Source: Melastoma dodecandrum
Lineage: Eukaryota; Streptophyta; Magnoliopsida; Myrtales; Melastomataceae
Reading direction: 5' to 3'
Assembly: GCA_029817715.1 (NCBI GenBank)
Contig: JARUPY010000606.1
Span: forward strand, 4,588,001-4,652,000
DNA length: 64,000 nt
A program made the position numbers and the translations under genes. The notes below the pieces were generated by a model. The model did not search any database, was not told where the DNA came from, and worked only from the letters and a program-made list of their open reading frames with translations. Below are positions 46,001 to 59,861 of the stretch, one piece after another (the first letter of the stretch is position 1; each line of letters begins with the position of its first letter).

Positions 46001-49000
46001 ATAGAAAAGCAGTTATCATTTATATTGTTTGCTGTACAAGGACAAAACAAGCTCATGTAGACGAATCGTTGGAGGAAACTACTCGGGGAATGACAGAAGC
46101 CCTCATGAAGAAACAGAAAGGACATAGTATTTTCGCAAAATTTTCAGGCATTTTCATGTGAAACCACGAAAGATCGCCACTGGCATTCATCACATAAGAC
46201 CGTTTCAGGGAACAAGACAGATTGAGTAGGTTAACAAAGAGCACAATTTGAGAGCTTAAAAAGCATCAAGAAGTACTCAGTACAAACAGATCTTCATTTT
46301 CTTCAATCTCAATTCTTTCAGGAAAAATGGCTTCAAAGATTAACAACAATGCCAACGTTACCATCAAATCAGGCAGTAAAAATAACATAGCATGTGCCTT
46401 TATTTTTTATAATATTCAAACCAATTTAACTAAAAAAAGGGTTTGCAGCTCAGCATCCTTGCACCATTCCCAAAGGAAAACTTACCAAGCGTCCACCAGC
46501 AATGATTGCACTGATGGCAATTACAGCTTTGACAGCAGCCAATCCAAGAGCCTCAGCAATTGCTTGAACACCCACCTAAAATAGTAAGTAGGAGTTTGAT
46601 TAGCCATCTCATTACTAATAAATGAGAGGCATCTTAGTTTGCAGAGTCCCTCCCAAGTTGCATGGTGCTATGGGAAGGAAGGTCACCTCCCTCCAACAGT
46701 AATAAAGTAACTTTTGGAAAAATAATATTAATAGAAATTAATTGCTATACAGCAAGTGAAAGCAGCTCAAAGTACAATTAACAAACGCAAAAACAATAAG
46801 GAAATGCAACCAAAAGCAACTGGTTAAGTTGTAGCATATACATTAGTAGCCATCTGTACATATGAACATTACCAGCCAAGGAGACTAGGCTAAGCAAGTA
46901 AAGAAGCATTTACCCCTCCCTTCGATGAGTTTGGCGAAATAAGTGGGATGAGTATCAGCAACACTACAACAGCTAAATCCTGGAAAGATTGAAGATGTGT
47001 AAGCTATGAACCATATGACACGCTAATTCTTAACAATCATCAGGTTGCCTAACTCTATTTTATACCTGGAAAAGTAGGACAGAAAATGTGGCACGCCCAT
47101 GACGAGATGTGCTCTCACCTCGCTCCTGGAGCACCTGAAAATCTTGATGACGTCAGTTTCAGGAAATATGATCAGTTGTAATAAGATTATGTATTTTTCA
47201 AAGATGTTTCTCAAAAATAGGCCATCCCAACTAAAACTATGATGATGATAGATTGTGGAAAAACAACAAGGTGTTATGGGGGAACAAGTAGTAGCACCTG
47301 TAAAACAACTGCCGTCGAAGATAGAGCCAGACCATTCCCAATGACAATTGCAGCGGGACCCGGCTGTCCACAAGCAAAATGAGCAACCAGACCAACAACC
47401 ACAGCTGTAAGCAATACCTGTAGTATGCATGAAGCTATTTTACATTGAGAAGGGGGCAACTGCATTACATCAGGTGTTTATGGGGGAATACTCACCTGAG
47501 CAGTTCCAAGTCCAAAAACATACTTCTTCATGGAACTCAGTCGTTCAACAGAAAGCTGAAAACAACATGAAAGCTTCATTCTTTAATTCCACCTTATGTT
47601 TCTTTGGTGGTGCAAGGATAGTATACAGTAATTTGCTGGATAAGTGCAGTAATTTGCTGGATAAGTGCAATAATTTTCATTCCAGAACAAACTTTACCTC
47701 CAGACCAATGTTAAACAACAAGAAAACCACTCCAAACTCAGCAATGGCCTTGGTCCCATGTACATGACGAATAATAGAGAGCCCATACGGTCCAATCAAT
47801 ATCCCAGCAGCCAGATATCCCAAAACAGGGCTGCCTAAACATCACAATAGATAAATTAGGTTTTATTTGAAAATTTTAGAGCAGTGCTATCATAAATTAG
47901 TAAACGTAAAAACAAACTGTTGGAAGCTGCAAATAATTATTTTCGTCCAAGCTAGAATATTATAACAATGATACAAATACAATATTTCCATTATTCCTTG
48001 TTATGATTTTTTACAAAGAAAATCAACAGAGTGGATATTCAAGGAGTCCCACCTCCAGGGATCTTCTGAAACACTGGTACAAAAACCACACTAGCTAGAA
48101 GCAACCACAGCATGTCCAATAGAGAAGCTTCTTCTTCATTCACCTGAAAGTATTGACATGGATAAGAGACAATAATTGTTATTGGTTAGCAGATATTATA
48201 GCATTCAAGAGTATCCAACCTCAGGTTGAGGTAGCATCGCCATGAGCTTTTTAATTCTTTTAGGAAGCCTCTTCAATTGCCGAACCAGAGATTTTGGATG
48301 TGATGAGACTTCTTCAATACTAACAGTAATGACTTCAGGCTGTTGAAGCAGTAGATCACTCCTATCAACACGTTTTGCTGCAAAAGTGACCCTGGTAATA
48401 TCACACATGAGGCATTACTCGCTAGATGAGAATGATAAGATACAGGGATTAGTGGCATAAGACATTGTATTTATAGAGGAAAATCCCCTCACAAGACTGA
48501 GATTTTTCAACCAGACAAAATGATAAATTCTCCACTTTGTTGATTGACTTGAAAACCAATCACGGCGGCCAGATAAAATCGTACTTGCTTTTCGATTTTT
48601 ATTTTATTTTAACAACACATTCATAAAAAGAATACAAGGTATTTTTTAAAATATGCTGTTTGTGAAGAAGTTAACAAAGTTTTCAAGCTTAAAGTACCAA
48701 GTTGCAACTGATCAAGAAATAGTTTGGTAAATATATGGTGAACAGAAACTCTAATACATACCCAGCACCAAATAGCAAACCACCAAGGATCAGTTTTGGC
48801 CATTGTTCCTTTACAGATTGCAGAAGTCCCTGAAAAACTGATGCTGGAGTAAACTCTTCTCCATCAACGGTAAAGGAGAAGAATGATGCAGAAAAGAATC
48901 TAGAAGATTTCTTCAGTAATGCCTTTGGCGACCCAAAAGAAGAACTTTCTCTGCTTGAGTCCTGCACATCTTGCTTCTTTGTTCTCAACTTTTCAGCTTC

Positions 49001-50377
49001 AACTTCAGTTTCCCTGTATGTATCTCCTGCTACCTTTGCTGTATCTTGATCGTCCAAATTACCAGGTGTAATTTGTTCCTCGTAGACACCAGTGACTCTA
49101 TCTGGTTGTTGATCCACTAAAGGTTGACCACCAGCCACACGATCACCACCCATTGTAATCTCCAATTCTCTATCATAGCTAGCAGCACCACCATCCTCCT
49201 GAAGAATGCTATCATCTTCAGATGCCTTTTCGTCAACCACAGGCTTCTCCAAAGTGCTACCTGCAGACTTTTCAGCCTTCTGCAGGGCAATCTCTGCATC
49301 ATTTACACTCTGCAAGGCCTCTATTTCCAAGGCAACTGCTTGCTCTGCTAAAACCATTATATTTGCAACATCTTCCTCTGCCTTTAAGGCCTCATTCTGA
49401 GCTTTCAGAGCAACTTCCTTCAGTCTATCCACTTCCCTCAGTAGTTCCTCCTTCTTAAAGATCAATCTCTTCCATTCAGCCTCACACTCTGCTAAATTCG
49501 CCTGACAGTCTTTTAGATCTTCCTCAGCAACCAAAAGAGAGCTGTCCTTTTCCCTTATCACCTTTCCTTTATCACTCTCTTCAAAATTAAGAGCATTGTT
49601 GTCTCCTTTCCCAGTTTCTAAAGATTCTAGTGCCACCTTAAGCCTTGCTTCAGCTAAGGACAGAGCCATTGTTGCTTTCTGAACGGCCTCTTTAGCAACA
49701 GATTCTTCATTCACAATTTGCTGCACAGCATTCAAAGTAATGTCAACGTCATTTAAGGCTTGCTGCGCTTCATCCTTCAAAGCTATAGCCGTTTCAGATA
49801 TACTTTGTGCTTTTTCTTCAAAGGCCAGACTATTGATTCTTGCAACTTCCAATTCTCTCAATGCTTTTTGCAGCAAGTCCCTCAATTCTTCAATGGTAAG
49901 GGCATCAGAGCCATCCCTTTCTCCTCTTCCACCTTCTTTCGCATCACCGTTGTCAGATGAATCCATGGAGTCTGATTTTGCATTTTCCCCATCATCCGCA
50001 AGCTCTGTTCTTCCATTGCCATCAACATATGCCAAGGAATCATTGCCTTGGCAATGCAACTTGCCTGCTCTAGAGAGCCTGAAAACGTCGTTGACCCTAA
50101 ATATTGGCAGACTCTTTCCATGATGATTATGGGAGAGATTTGCAGGTTCCCCCTTAGATTTCCCAACCGAACGGTCACACCCTCGACAGGAAACTATTCT
50201 ACCCAAATTCTTCTTCACACCAGTCACTCTGAAATAACTCCCACTCCTTAGTGGACATAATCCAAAATTTCTATTCCTAAGAGCCAAACTAGTATTCAAA
50301 TTCTCCCTAAACCTGCAAGTAGTGCCTTCTCCAGCGAAGAATACATTAGATTGCCGCAAACTACATCGCATCTCCAT
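43021..50377 (-). CDS. KEA2: chloroplast inner-envelope K+/H+ antiporter (KEA1/KEA2)
   Basis: CPA2-family K+/H+ exchanger needed for chloroplast osmoregulation and pH. Twenty exons (minus): 50377-48762, 48391-48220, 48143-48053, 47834-47698, 47555-47496, 47417-47298, 47134-47066, 46979-46914, 46575-46486, 45976-45872, 45532-45404, 45251-45042, 44854-44705, 44281-44228, 44132-44074, 43932-43866, 43789-43613, 43449-43393, 43307-43233, 43143-43021. The sum is 1,208 aa (KEA1/2 are about 1,170-1,190). The first exon encodes a transit peptide and the long, acidic coiled-coil stromal N-terminus that separates KEA1/2 from KEA3. Membrane helices run from [14 protein letters not shown] to [12 protein letters not shown]. 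The C-terminal KTN/TrkA-N domain has the nucleotide loop [14 protein letters not shown]1 and KEA2 cannot be told apart here. Confidence 0.96.
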
Positions 50378-51821
50378 GTTTCCTCTTCCAGCTCCTACTT
50401 GCCAGCAAAAACACACAAGAGTTTCAGCACCACATTCTACATCCCTTCATTTGACCTTCTGTCGAACAACTGGTCAACAAAATAAACCGCAATAGAATAC
50501 CGTCAATCAACAATACCAACTACATACAATTGAAAAAACATCATTTCACACACTAACTTGATAGAAACCCCATTTCAAAACAGAAATAAGCAATGAACTA
50601 AATCTGCAAGTGGAGCAAGCACACATGCATCGCAGTTTCCCACGAGCGCCCGAACTACCAGTCAGTTATTGAACTTGAAAAATAAACGCAAGCAACAACT
50701 CCTTAAGATTTTCATTATCAAACACATTTTCTACAACCAAATACCTATCAGTGGACAAAAACTTCAACAAAAAAAAGCCCTCACTTCAGTCATACAAAAG
50801 AAGAGGCCACGCACCACCAGCAGTAACGCCTCTACCTGCACAGAAAATACAACAGCAGCACAAAAAAAATGCTGAAGAAATTAAAAAAAAAACACGTCAG
50901 AAACAAACGCTAATTCCCTAACCCACCCAAATCGACCACAAATCAACGTCGACGCAGGAATCAGCTCCAATCGACTAAACGCGATTGAAGCAGACACTCA
51001 ATGGCCCAGCTATTGACTTCCTCAGTCAACAATCGAACAAATCCGGTTACGAGGAAGCACAAATCAAACGGATTCCGAAAAGGATTGAAACTGACCAAAT
51101 CTACTCCGGAGTCGAAAGCCTCAGCTGCCGCCCCCCCCCCCCCAAAACGAGGCTGCCGTCCCTACACACCGCCGCGAAATAACTATGTCCGTACGAAGAA
51201 ATTGGCGAAGGCGACGGAGGAGGAAGAGGAACAAAGTGAAGTCTGCTTTTTTATGTTGTGAAAAAAAAGGAAAAGAAAAATCGGTTGGTTTGTATAATTT
51301 TTGTTTCAAATTAAAATTATGGATTTTCTTATCTTGTCTTCTTTCGTGATTTTCTTTTAAATAAAGAAATTATCATTTCCTCTTGTCCGTTCGCTTTCGC
51401 TGCTGGTTGTGCAATCCTAGCATGGAAGGATCTGGTCACGAAGAACGAAGAGATGGCGGATTTCTGAAGTCACCCACGGTTCCAACCTTGAAGTTGAGTT
51501 GGGGACACGTCGCTAGAATCGGCGAAGTTACAGAGAAAACTGTATGGACGGACGGATGGACGAACAGACTGTCGGGATGGTTAACTGCACGGAGAGCTTT
51601 CGCTTACCGTCGAGCTCAAAGAATCAACTGCTGAGCCCTTCTGATCATGAACATGGTAAAAATTCTTTATTCATAATGTGGGAGATATATCATAGTAAAA
51701 AGAGTGTGGCAAATTCAATCTTAGTACATATTGAACAGAAAAGCAATGAACAAAAATTTGATAACCCAACAAAAAATTTATCAATGGTTGGAACCGCCGC
51801 AGTGGCACCTTTGGTCGTGAT
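50378..51821. other. KEA upstream region and LIM 3' flank
   Basis: KEA 5' UTR/promoter, with a C-run (about 51133-51144) and A-runs. Open frames at 51383-51825 on the plus strand are not recognised and overlap the LIM 3' UTR. No other feature supported. Confidence 0.4.
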
Positions 51822-52824
51822 CTAAGACTGTTCTTCTGAAGGAGCACCATTGTCGTCGGCAGGCTCCTCTTTAACCTCCTCCTTGTCGGTTTCCTGGGGG
51901 GCATCCGCCGGTTCCGGAGGAGGCGTGGACGGGACAGAAGAGGAAGCCCGCCTGTGCTGGGTGGACTTGAGGACGTGGTCATAATCACCTTTCTCCATGA
52001 ATAGACGTGCGAAATGATGCTTGCAGTAGAGGACGCCCTCAAGGGCAGCGTACGAGGACTGAGTGAGGGCGCATCCTCCGTGTGCACAGCGGAAGCAGTT
52101 CTTGTGGTAACATTCCCCTTCCAGAGACACCTTCTCCAAGGGGTACACAGTTTTGGTGCAGATGGAGCACTTGTCCTGTGTTCCGGAGAACATTGCAGAA
52201 ACCTTGCTGGGTTCCTTTGACTGAACATTCACCATTGTCATCAGACATCGGGTGATAGCAAACATCAAGTTATGTAAGATCGTGACAGAAAACACAATAC
52301 AAAATTGAGTTTATGGGAGGATTGTTATACCGAGTCATTTTGCTTCTCCTGAGGCTTGCCTGCAAAATCGCAACATTATTTCGTAAGCCATTGTATTACT
52401 GTATATACGTATTTTAATCCTTTTCCCTATTCCGGACATGATACAGGGACTGAATCTCGAATGGATCTGAGAAAGGTGTTTCCATCACAACCTTGCTGGA
52501 AGTTCTTGGTGTAATTGCCAGCTTCCTTGAAGAGCTGCTCATAATGGGGCTTGCAGTAGAGGACGCCATCCATCGCACAGTAGTTGCTCATCTGATAGAT
52601 GGATCAATGCCACAAGTTTTAGCTTTGTCAAATGCCGGAATCAAAATTGACGAAAAAGATGCTGGAAAATTTTAGACGTGCAGACATACCACGAGGTTTC
52701 CATTGCAATGGGTGCATCTGAAGCAATTCTTGTGGTAAGGCATACCTTCAAGCGACATCATGTCGACCACGTAAACTGTCTTGCCACAGGCCTTGCATTT
52801 GTCCAGGGTCCCTGTAAACGCCAT
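51822..52824 (-). CDS. two-LIM-domain actin-bundling protein (PLIM2/WLIM2 type)
   Basis: Plant CRP-like LIM proteins bind and bundle actin filaments. Exons (minus): 52824-52690, 52591-52492, 52359-52331, 52220-51822, giving 220 aa. LIM1 begins MAFTGTLDKCKACGKTVYVV and includes YHKNCFRCTHCNGNL and GVLYCKPHYEQLFKE. LIM2 begins GTQDKCSICTKTVYPLEKV, with YHKNCFRCAHGGCAL and GVLYCKHHFARLFME. The linker is short. The C-terminal tail of about 50 residues is Pro/Glu/Asp-rich and ends APSEEQS. This acidic tail and the 220-aa length fit pollen-type PLIM2 better than WLIM1, but expression cannot be judged from sequence. Confidence 0.92.
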
Positions 52825-53190
52825 CTCCAATTGATTATCTTTGGCCTATGTTACCAGGGCCGGCGCCAAAAATGATTCCAAGATCAAACAACACAAACCC
52901 CCATCTTTATTCAGATGGCGAAAGTTTGCGGTGCAGGTTGTGGATTATGAATGTCTGCAAATGATGTAAAAGGGCGTGGAAAACAAGGATGGAGGGAGGG
53001 AGATCGATCTTCTCCCATCCGTTAATGGCAGCCATTGATGGGATTTGCGTTTAAAGTGGGGCAGAAACAAGGGCTGACATTTCCTACACTGGCAGGGTTT
53101 TCTATTAACGTCTGATTCAGATCTGCTCCCGAGGTTGTCCAAATTTGACAGCAATCTCCACTAAAAATGAAAGTCCCAAAATTAAACTGG
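52825..53190. other. short intergenic region
   Basis: LIM promoter and 3' UTR of the DUF1446 gene, tandem on the same strand 366 bp apart. Nothing else seen. Confidence 0.45.
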
Positions 53191-56100
53191 TCAAGGAAAG
53201 GGCAATACAATTTTCTGACATAGTATGAGATCCGATATCGTCTTCCCGTGACGGTCGATTCTCCGAGAGCGATTGACCCCTCCATCTAAGATATTGCGAA
53301 CAATGACATTGAGAGAAGATATCCCACGTACTTCGTAGACTTCCACAGTTACATTCTCGTCAATCCATCTGTTTCTCCGCATTATGGCGTCAGGATCCGG
53401 AAAGGTTGACGGGTTGAGAAGCACGGAGAGGGCTTCTTTAACCCAGCCGGGAGTTATGACCGGTTTCAACCGGTTGATGTCACTTGGACAATGAGGGATG
53501 ACAGAGAAGTTCAGGTCGTTTCCTTTATCACCGGCTCTGCTATGTGCAATCTCGTAAAGAGGGATCCTTACACCGGCAGGAGCAGGGTGAATCACAGTTG
53601 GAAGGCTATTGGCAGCGCTCTCCTTGGTTTCTGACGGATGAATAAATCGATGGGAAAACGAGGATTGCAATGAATGGTATGTGCCACCAAGCTGACCACT
53701 AGAGTCAGTCAATGCAGTCGTCTTAGCACCGATTTTCCAGAATACATCTTCACGGTCCACCTGCAATAAAACCTCTCTTTGTCAAACAACCAACATCCTA
53801 AAACTATCTGCACCTCCTGCAGTAACATCCCTCACCTACCTCTATCCTCCTGACTATATTTTGAACTCACTACATGGAGACATTCCGTGTAATTGACATT
53901 TTGCAACGCTGTACTGAACACAAGATTATTAATCTAATTTCCCTTTCTACCCAAAAAAAAACTATCTGCACAAGCTAAAACGAACAATCTCTCACCAGAT
54001 TTTTCATAAGGACAATTTCGTTCTTGTAGCCAGTGCTGCAAAACAAGAAAAAAAATGCTAGTAACCTGAGTCCATAGCCGGAACTCAAGGGTAAGTGGAA
54101 AAATGGAAAGATACTCATAAAACTCGGCAAAATGGCAGTCTCATCTAACACACTCAAGCAGTCTGAAACTAAAAACCATCCGAATGGTCAAAACCAAGTG
54201 ACAAGTTATTGATTTCAGAGAAATCCATGAAAGATCATACACCCGAATTAAGATAAAGAGTTGAAAGATGCCATAGAAGTTCAACCTGATACCTCCACCA
54301 CCAGCAGGGCCATTAGTATATAGAGCAGTAAACTCTTTCACAAACTGGATAGCGTGCTCCTTTACCTCGAATGACCCATCCATCCGCAACCTAATATCTT
54401 CAGCAAGATCAGATCCATGAGGTTTGTTGATAACAGTTGCCTTCAAGCTATCAAGACCAATGATATATGAAAGAATGTGATCGTTGAGACCCGGGAATGT
54501 TTCTTCCAGCCATGATTTGACCTGGCAGGCGAAATCAGCAAAACAAAAATCTCCAGAAAGAAAATAGAGGACACATTCAAATGAGTCGGCAATATACCAA
54601 GAACTCAGCAGCCCGTGCACGAGAGACAGCTTCAAAACCACAATAAGATATTTCTCCCCATCCTTTCCATCCAGCATCCTGCCAAGTATGTATGTTAATA
54701 AAAAAACGTGAACAGATGCTTCCCATGGAACGTTGTGTAGCCATTGTAGAATATAATGCTGCAAACCTTGGGTACCAATTGCAGCAATTGAGCAGGTACA
54801 GGTTCAGCAGATGGTTTGGCCCCAAGACACAGTACTTTGTTGCCTGACAGAGGATGAAATTTTACATCCCTAACATCTATCACCTAATTAAATCAACAAC
54901 AGACAGAGACTGATTATATTTCCACCACGCTAAGGGTGGTCAAGTGTAAGCCATTGCGTTATAACAACCTCAACTAAAGAAAACCTACAACATCAGGCAT
55001 CACATAGGCTTGTGGATCACCAACTTCATAGAGAAGCTGCTGTGCGCAGGTGCTTAAGTTTAAAACTCCACCACTACCGGCTGCCTTTGCCACACATATT
55101 TGTCCATCAAAGCTTACTTCGGCATAAGGAAGTGATAGGTCGAGAAGCTGAGGCAAAGTAACGTTCCGATTTTTATCACCTGCAGTCAAAACTCAGTTAA
55201 GGTAGATAGGACACACCAAATACCAGAACCTGAATGGATAGCTACACCAGAACGAGCAGAATATGGTGCCACAGAGGTACCTGAATGCATAAAATATCCA
55301 CCTGTCAGTTGACAGCCACACTCTAAAAGATGACCAGCCACAGAACCCTGTGCTAACAAATCTAAGTCATCCCAGTTCCAGCCCAATTCATACACCTGAC
55401 ACACAAAGAAATTACACAGGCTCACATATTTATTTCCTGACAGAAAATAATGATAAGGTGAGTGAGTATTCACCATTGGGGCCAAGAACAAGGCAGCATC
55501 AGCTAGTCTGGAAGTAATTACTACATCTGGTTGGCAGTTTTCTAGACATTCCACGACAGGAGCAGCTCCAAGATATGTGCTAAGGCCCTTAACCAAAGAG
55601 ACAAAGGGTAAATATGCCCATATAATGGGCTCGATCCACGCAAAAACGATAAATTCAGCATCATGACAAGAACTTTCTGGCAAAAGAAACATTCATTATC
55701 AAGACCCGTTTCCAGTAGCTGTTAACATCATGTCATATTGTCATCATGAAGCATATCCTCAGGAAAATGCATATGGGGCAGAATTTAATATGGTTAACTT
55801 GGATGACGATGAACGATTAAGGGTAATGACAGAAGTCGTCATGGTGCTTACACCTTCGGTAATGTTTGCATTATCAAGCAAGTGATCAGAACCTGAACAA
55901 TGAGTAATGAGGATTACACAACAGATAAAAAGAGACAATAACCAAATCAATTTCACCAAACAAGAAAAAAATCGCTTACCTGAGTTTTTGAGAGAAACCT
56001 CACGAACAACTGCAACAGTCACCTGAAGACCAAGGCTGTTAGCCGCTTGTAATACTTTTTCCTGTGCACCAAGTGGGTCGACTTTCGACACCAAATCAGC

Positions 56101-56703
56101 ATAGATGGTGAAACCCATCAGATCATAATTTGGGTAATATCAAAACAGAGGTAAGTTGGGGAAGCTATGAAGTTCACACCTGCACCCATGTTTGTAATAA
56201 TGCAAGTTCCCCTTTCCATGGCCATAGGTAACAGCAGTCTAATCCACTCGGGAACTGCAAATCAACAGAAATCTGCATCACGAATCAGTAATCAGAGGCA
56301 AACTGTCATAGATGGGAATCATAAAACATAAAAACAACGAAGAGCATATACTTCGCGGGTCAAAACCGTCGCGACCCGCAGTCATTTCTTGGTAACGATC
56401 AGACAGAGTTCTCTCCGCTAGGCACTCGAGCACCAGATAATTAAGCTCATCTACCCTCTGAAGCAACTTTAAAGCCGCCAGCGGCCTGTCGCCCCCGAAC
56501 CCAGCTCCGCAACCAACATATACCTTGTCCCTCAACCTTTTTGGATTAACTCTCTGCAATGGAAGGCGTGCACAACGTGCACACGCCAATCGTATATCAC
56601 TGCATTGCCCAAGCATCATAACCAATGATTCCGAACTGAAGAACAGGAGAATAACCTTCTTGATGACACAATTCCGGGTCAAACCTTCACTGTGCCCCTC
56701 CAT
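53191..56703 (-). CDS. DUF1446/AtuA-like protein with fused small C-terminal domain
   Basis: Thirteen exons (minus): 56703-56656, 56553-56352, 56254-56180, 56081-55980, 55892-55852, 55587-55474, 55395-55281, 55179-54989, 54883-54767, 54678-54598, 54521-54286, 54035-53996, 53760-53191, giving 643 aa. The N-terminal DUF1446 domain (about residues 20-460) has VYVGCGAGFGGDRPLAALKL, CLAERTLSDRY, TYLGAAPVVECL, DVVITSRLADAALFLAPM, ECGCQLTGGYFMHSG, GSGGVLNLSTCAQQLLYEV and FTALYTNGPAGGGGI. A Ser/Pro-rich linker leads to an AtuA-like ferredoxin-fold domain (VRIPLYEIAHSRAGDKGNDL to LDGGVNRSRRIDRHGKTISD). Bacterial relatives are encoded near acyclic-terpene catabolism genes, often as two proteins; the plant substrate is unknown. 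All joins are GT-AG. Confidence 0.9.
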
Positions 56704-58927
<2,224 letters not shown>

Positions 58928-59275
58928 TGGGAAGTGCCAAGGACGCTGCTCGGCTGAGATCTGGGTCGGAGTACTTAGTCAATCTAACGCGGTTGCATGG
59001 ATCAGGAAACACCTCTAACGTACTTGAATTGGGGTGTGCGCTTGATTTTCTAGATTTGGATTTGTTATGTTCGACGCTGATTTTGCGGTTGTGGGAAGAT
59101 GGTTTAGGTGTAGTCTTTTAGCTTGTAGATCATATGTTGTCCACACATTGTCTCATTATGATTCGGATTATGCATCTCGGATGCTTGCCCTGTTGTGTCA
59201 ATACTGGATCAAGCCTTTGCCTTGAACTCACAGGTTTTGACACACAAGATACAAATCTTTTGGGGCAAAAAGAAA
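58928..59275. other. CFIS2 3' region
   Basis: 3' UTR and flank of CFIS2. Nothing else seen. Confidence 0.4.
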
Positions 59276-59540
59276 CAAGCATTCGGGTCTGGACCATGGC
59301 CTTCTTGTTCTTCATTTTCTTGGCGTACTCTGCCTTCCTGTAATAAGCCACAACTAAAATCAACCCGCTAACCACTTTCTACCTCCTTTTTTTCTTCAGT
59401 TTTGCTTCGATGGCGGCCTTCTGGCTGTCATCCAAGGACGCTACTTCAGACAACTTCTTTTGTGCCCTGTCGGAAATGTTTCGGTTCCAACAATAGCGGT
59501 CCTTGGCTTTCGATTTCTCGCTTTCCTCCCGCGTTGATGA
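59276..59540 (-). pseudogene. remorin C-terminal domain relic
   Basis: Minus strand shows two exon-like pieces. The first (about 59530-59380) reads EESEKSKAKDRYCWNRN then RAQKKLSEVASLDDSQKAAI and EAKLKKKR. After an intron with GT and AG ends comes KAEYAKKMKNKKAMVQTRM (about 59337-59276). This follows the remorin order WEESEKSKAENRAQKKLS...WENSKKAAxEAxLKKxEE...KKAEYAEKMKNKxAxxHKEAEE. The stretch between KKK and KAEYA is shortened, the conserved tail ending in Cys is missing, and the upstream half is out of frame. Remorins are membrane-nanodomain proteins; this copy is only a fragment. Confidence 0.72.
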
Positions 59541-59861
59541 AGAAATTGAGCTTCTCCTTCTCCTTCTCCTTCTTAGTCATAAAGATTCGGACATTCAAGG
59601 TAAAAATATCGCTTTTCTATTTGCAAATCCGCCAACTCCTCTGCATCCCAAAAGATGATACCCCAATTCGCAACCTCAGAATATCCTGCCGTATTCCGCA
59701 AAAACGAAATCTAATGGACACTCTCCATCAGAGTTGTCGTCAGCAAGACTCGCCTCATTGGGCCAGGCCCAATTATCGCTTCATCGGCTCGAATTACCTC
59801 CTGACCTGTGAACGTGATTGACTGGCATCACCGCCACCGTCCCGCTGATCCCTTCGCCGCC
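59541..59861. other. TAD1 upstream region
   Basis: Upstream of TAD1. A 4-fold CTTCTC tract (about 59550-59572) and a GGGCCAGGCCCAATT site II-like palindrome (about 59760-59774) about 90 bp before the ATG. Confidence 0.45.

Noticed and set aside
51383..51825. Plus-strand open frames near the LIM gene
   Set aside because: No recognisable domain and overlap with the LIM 3' region; no splice or start context supports them.
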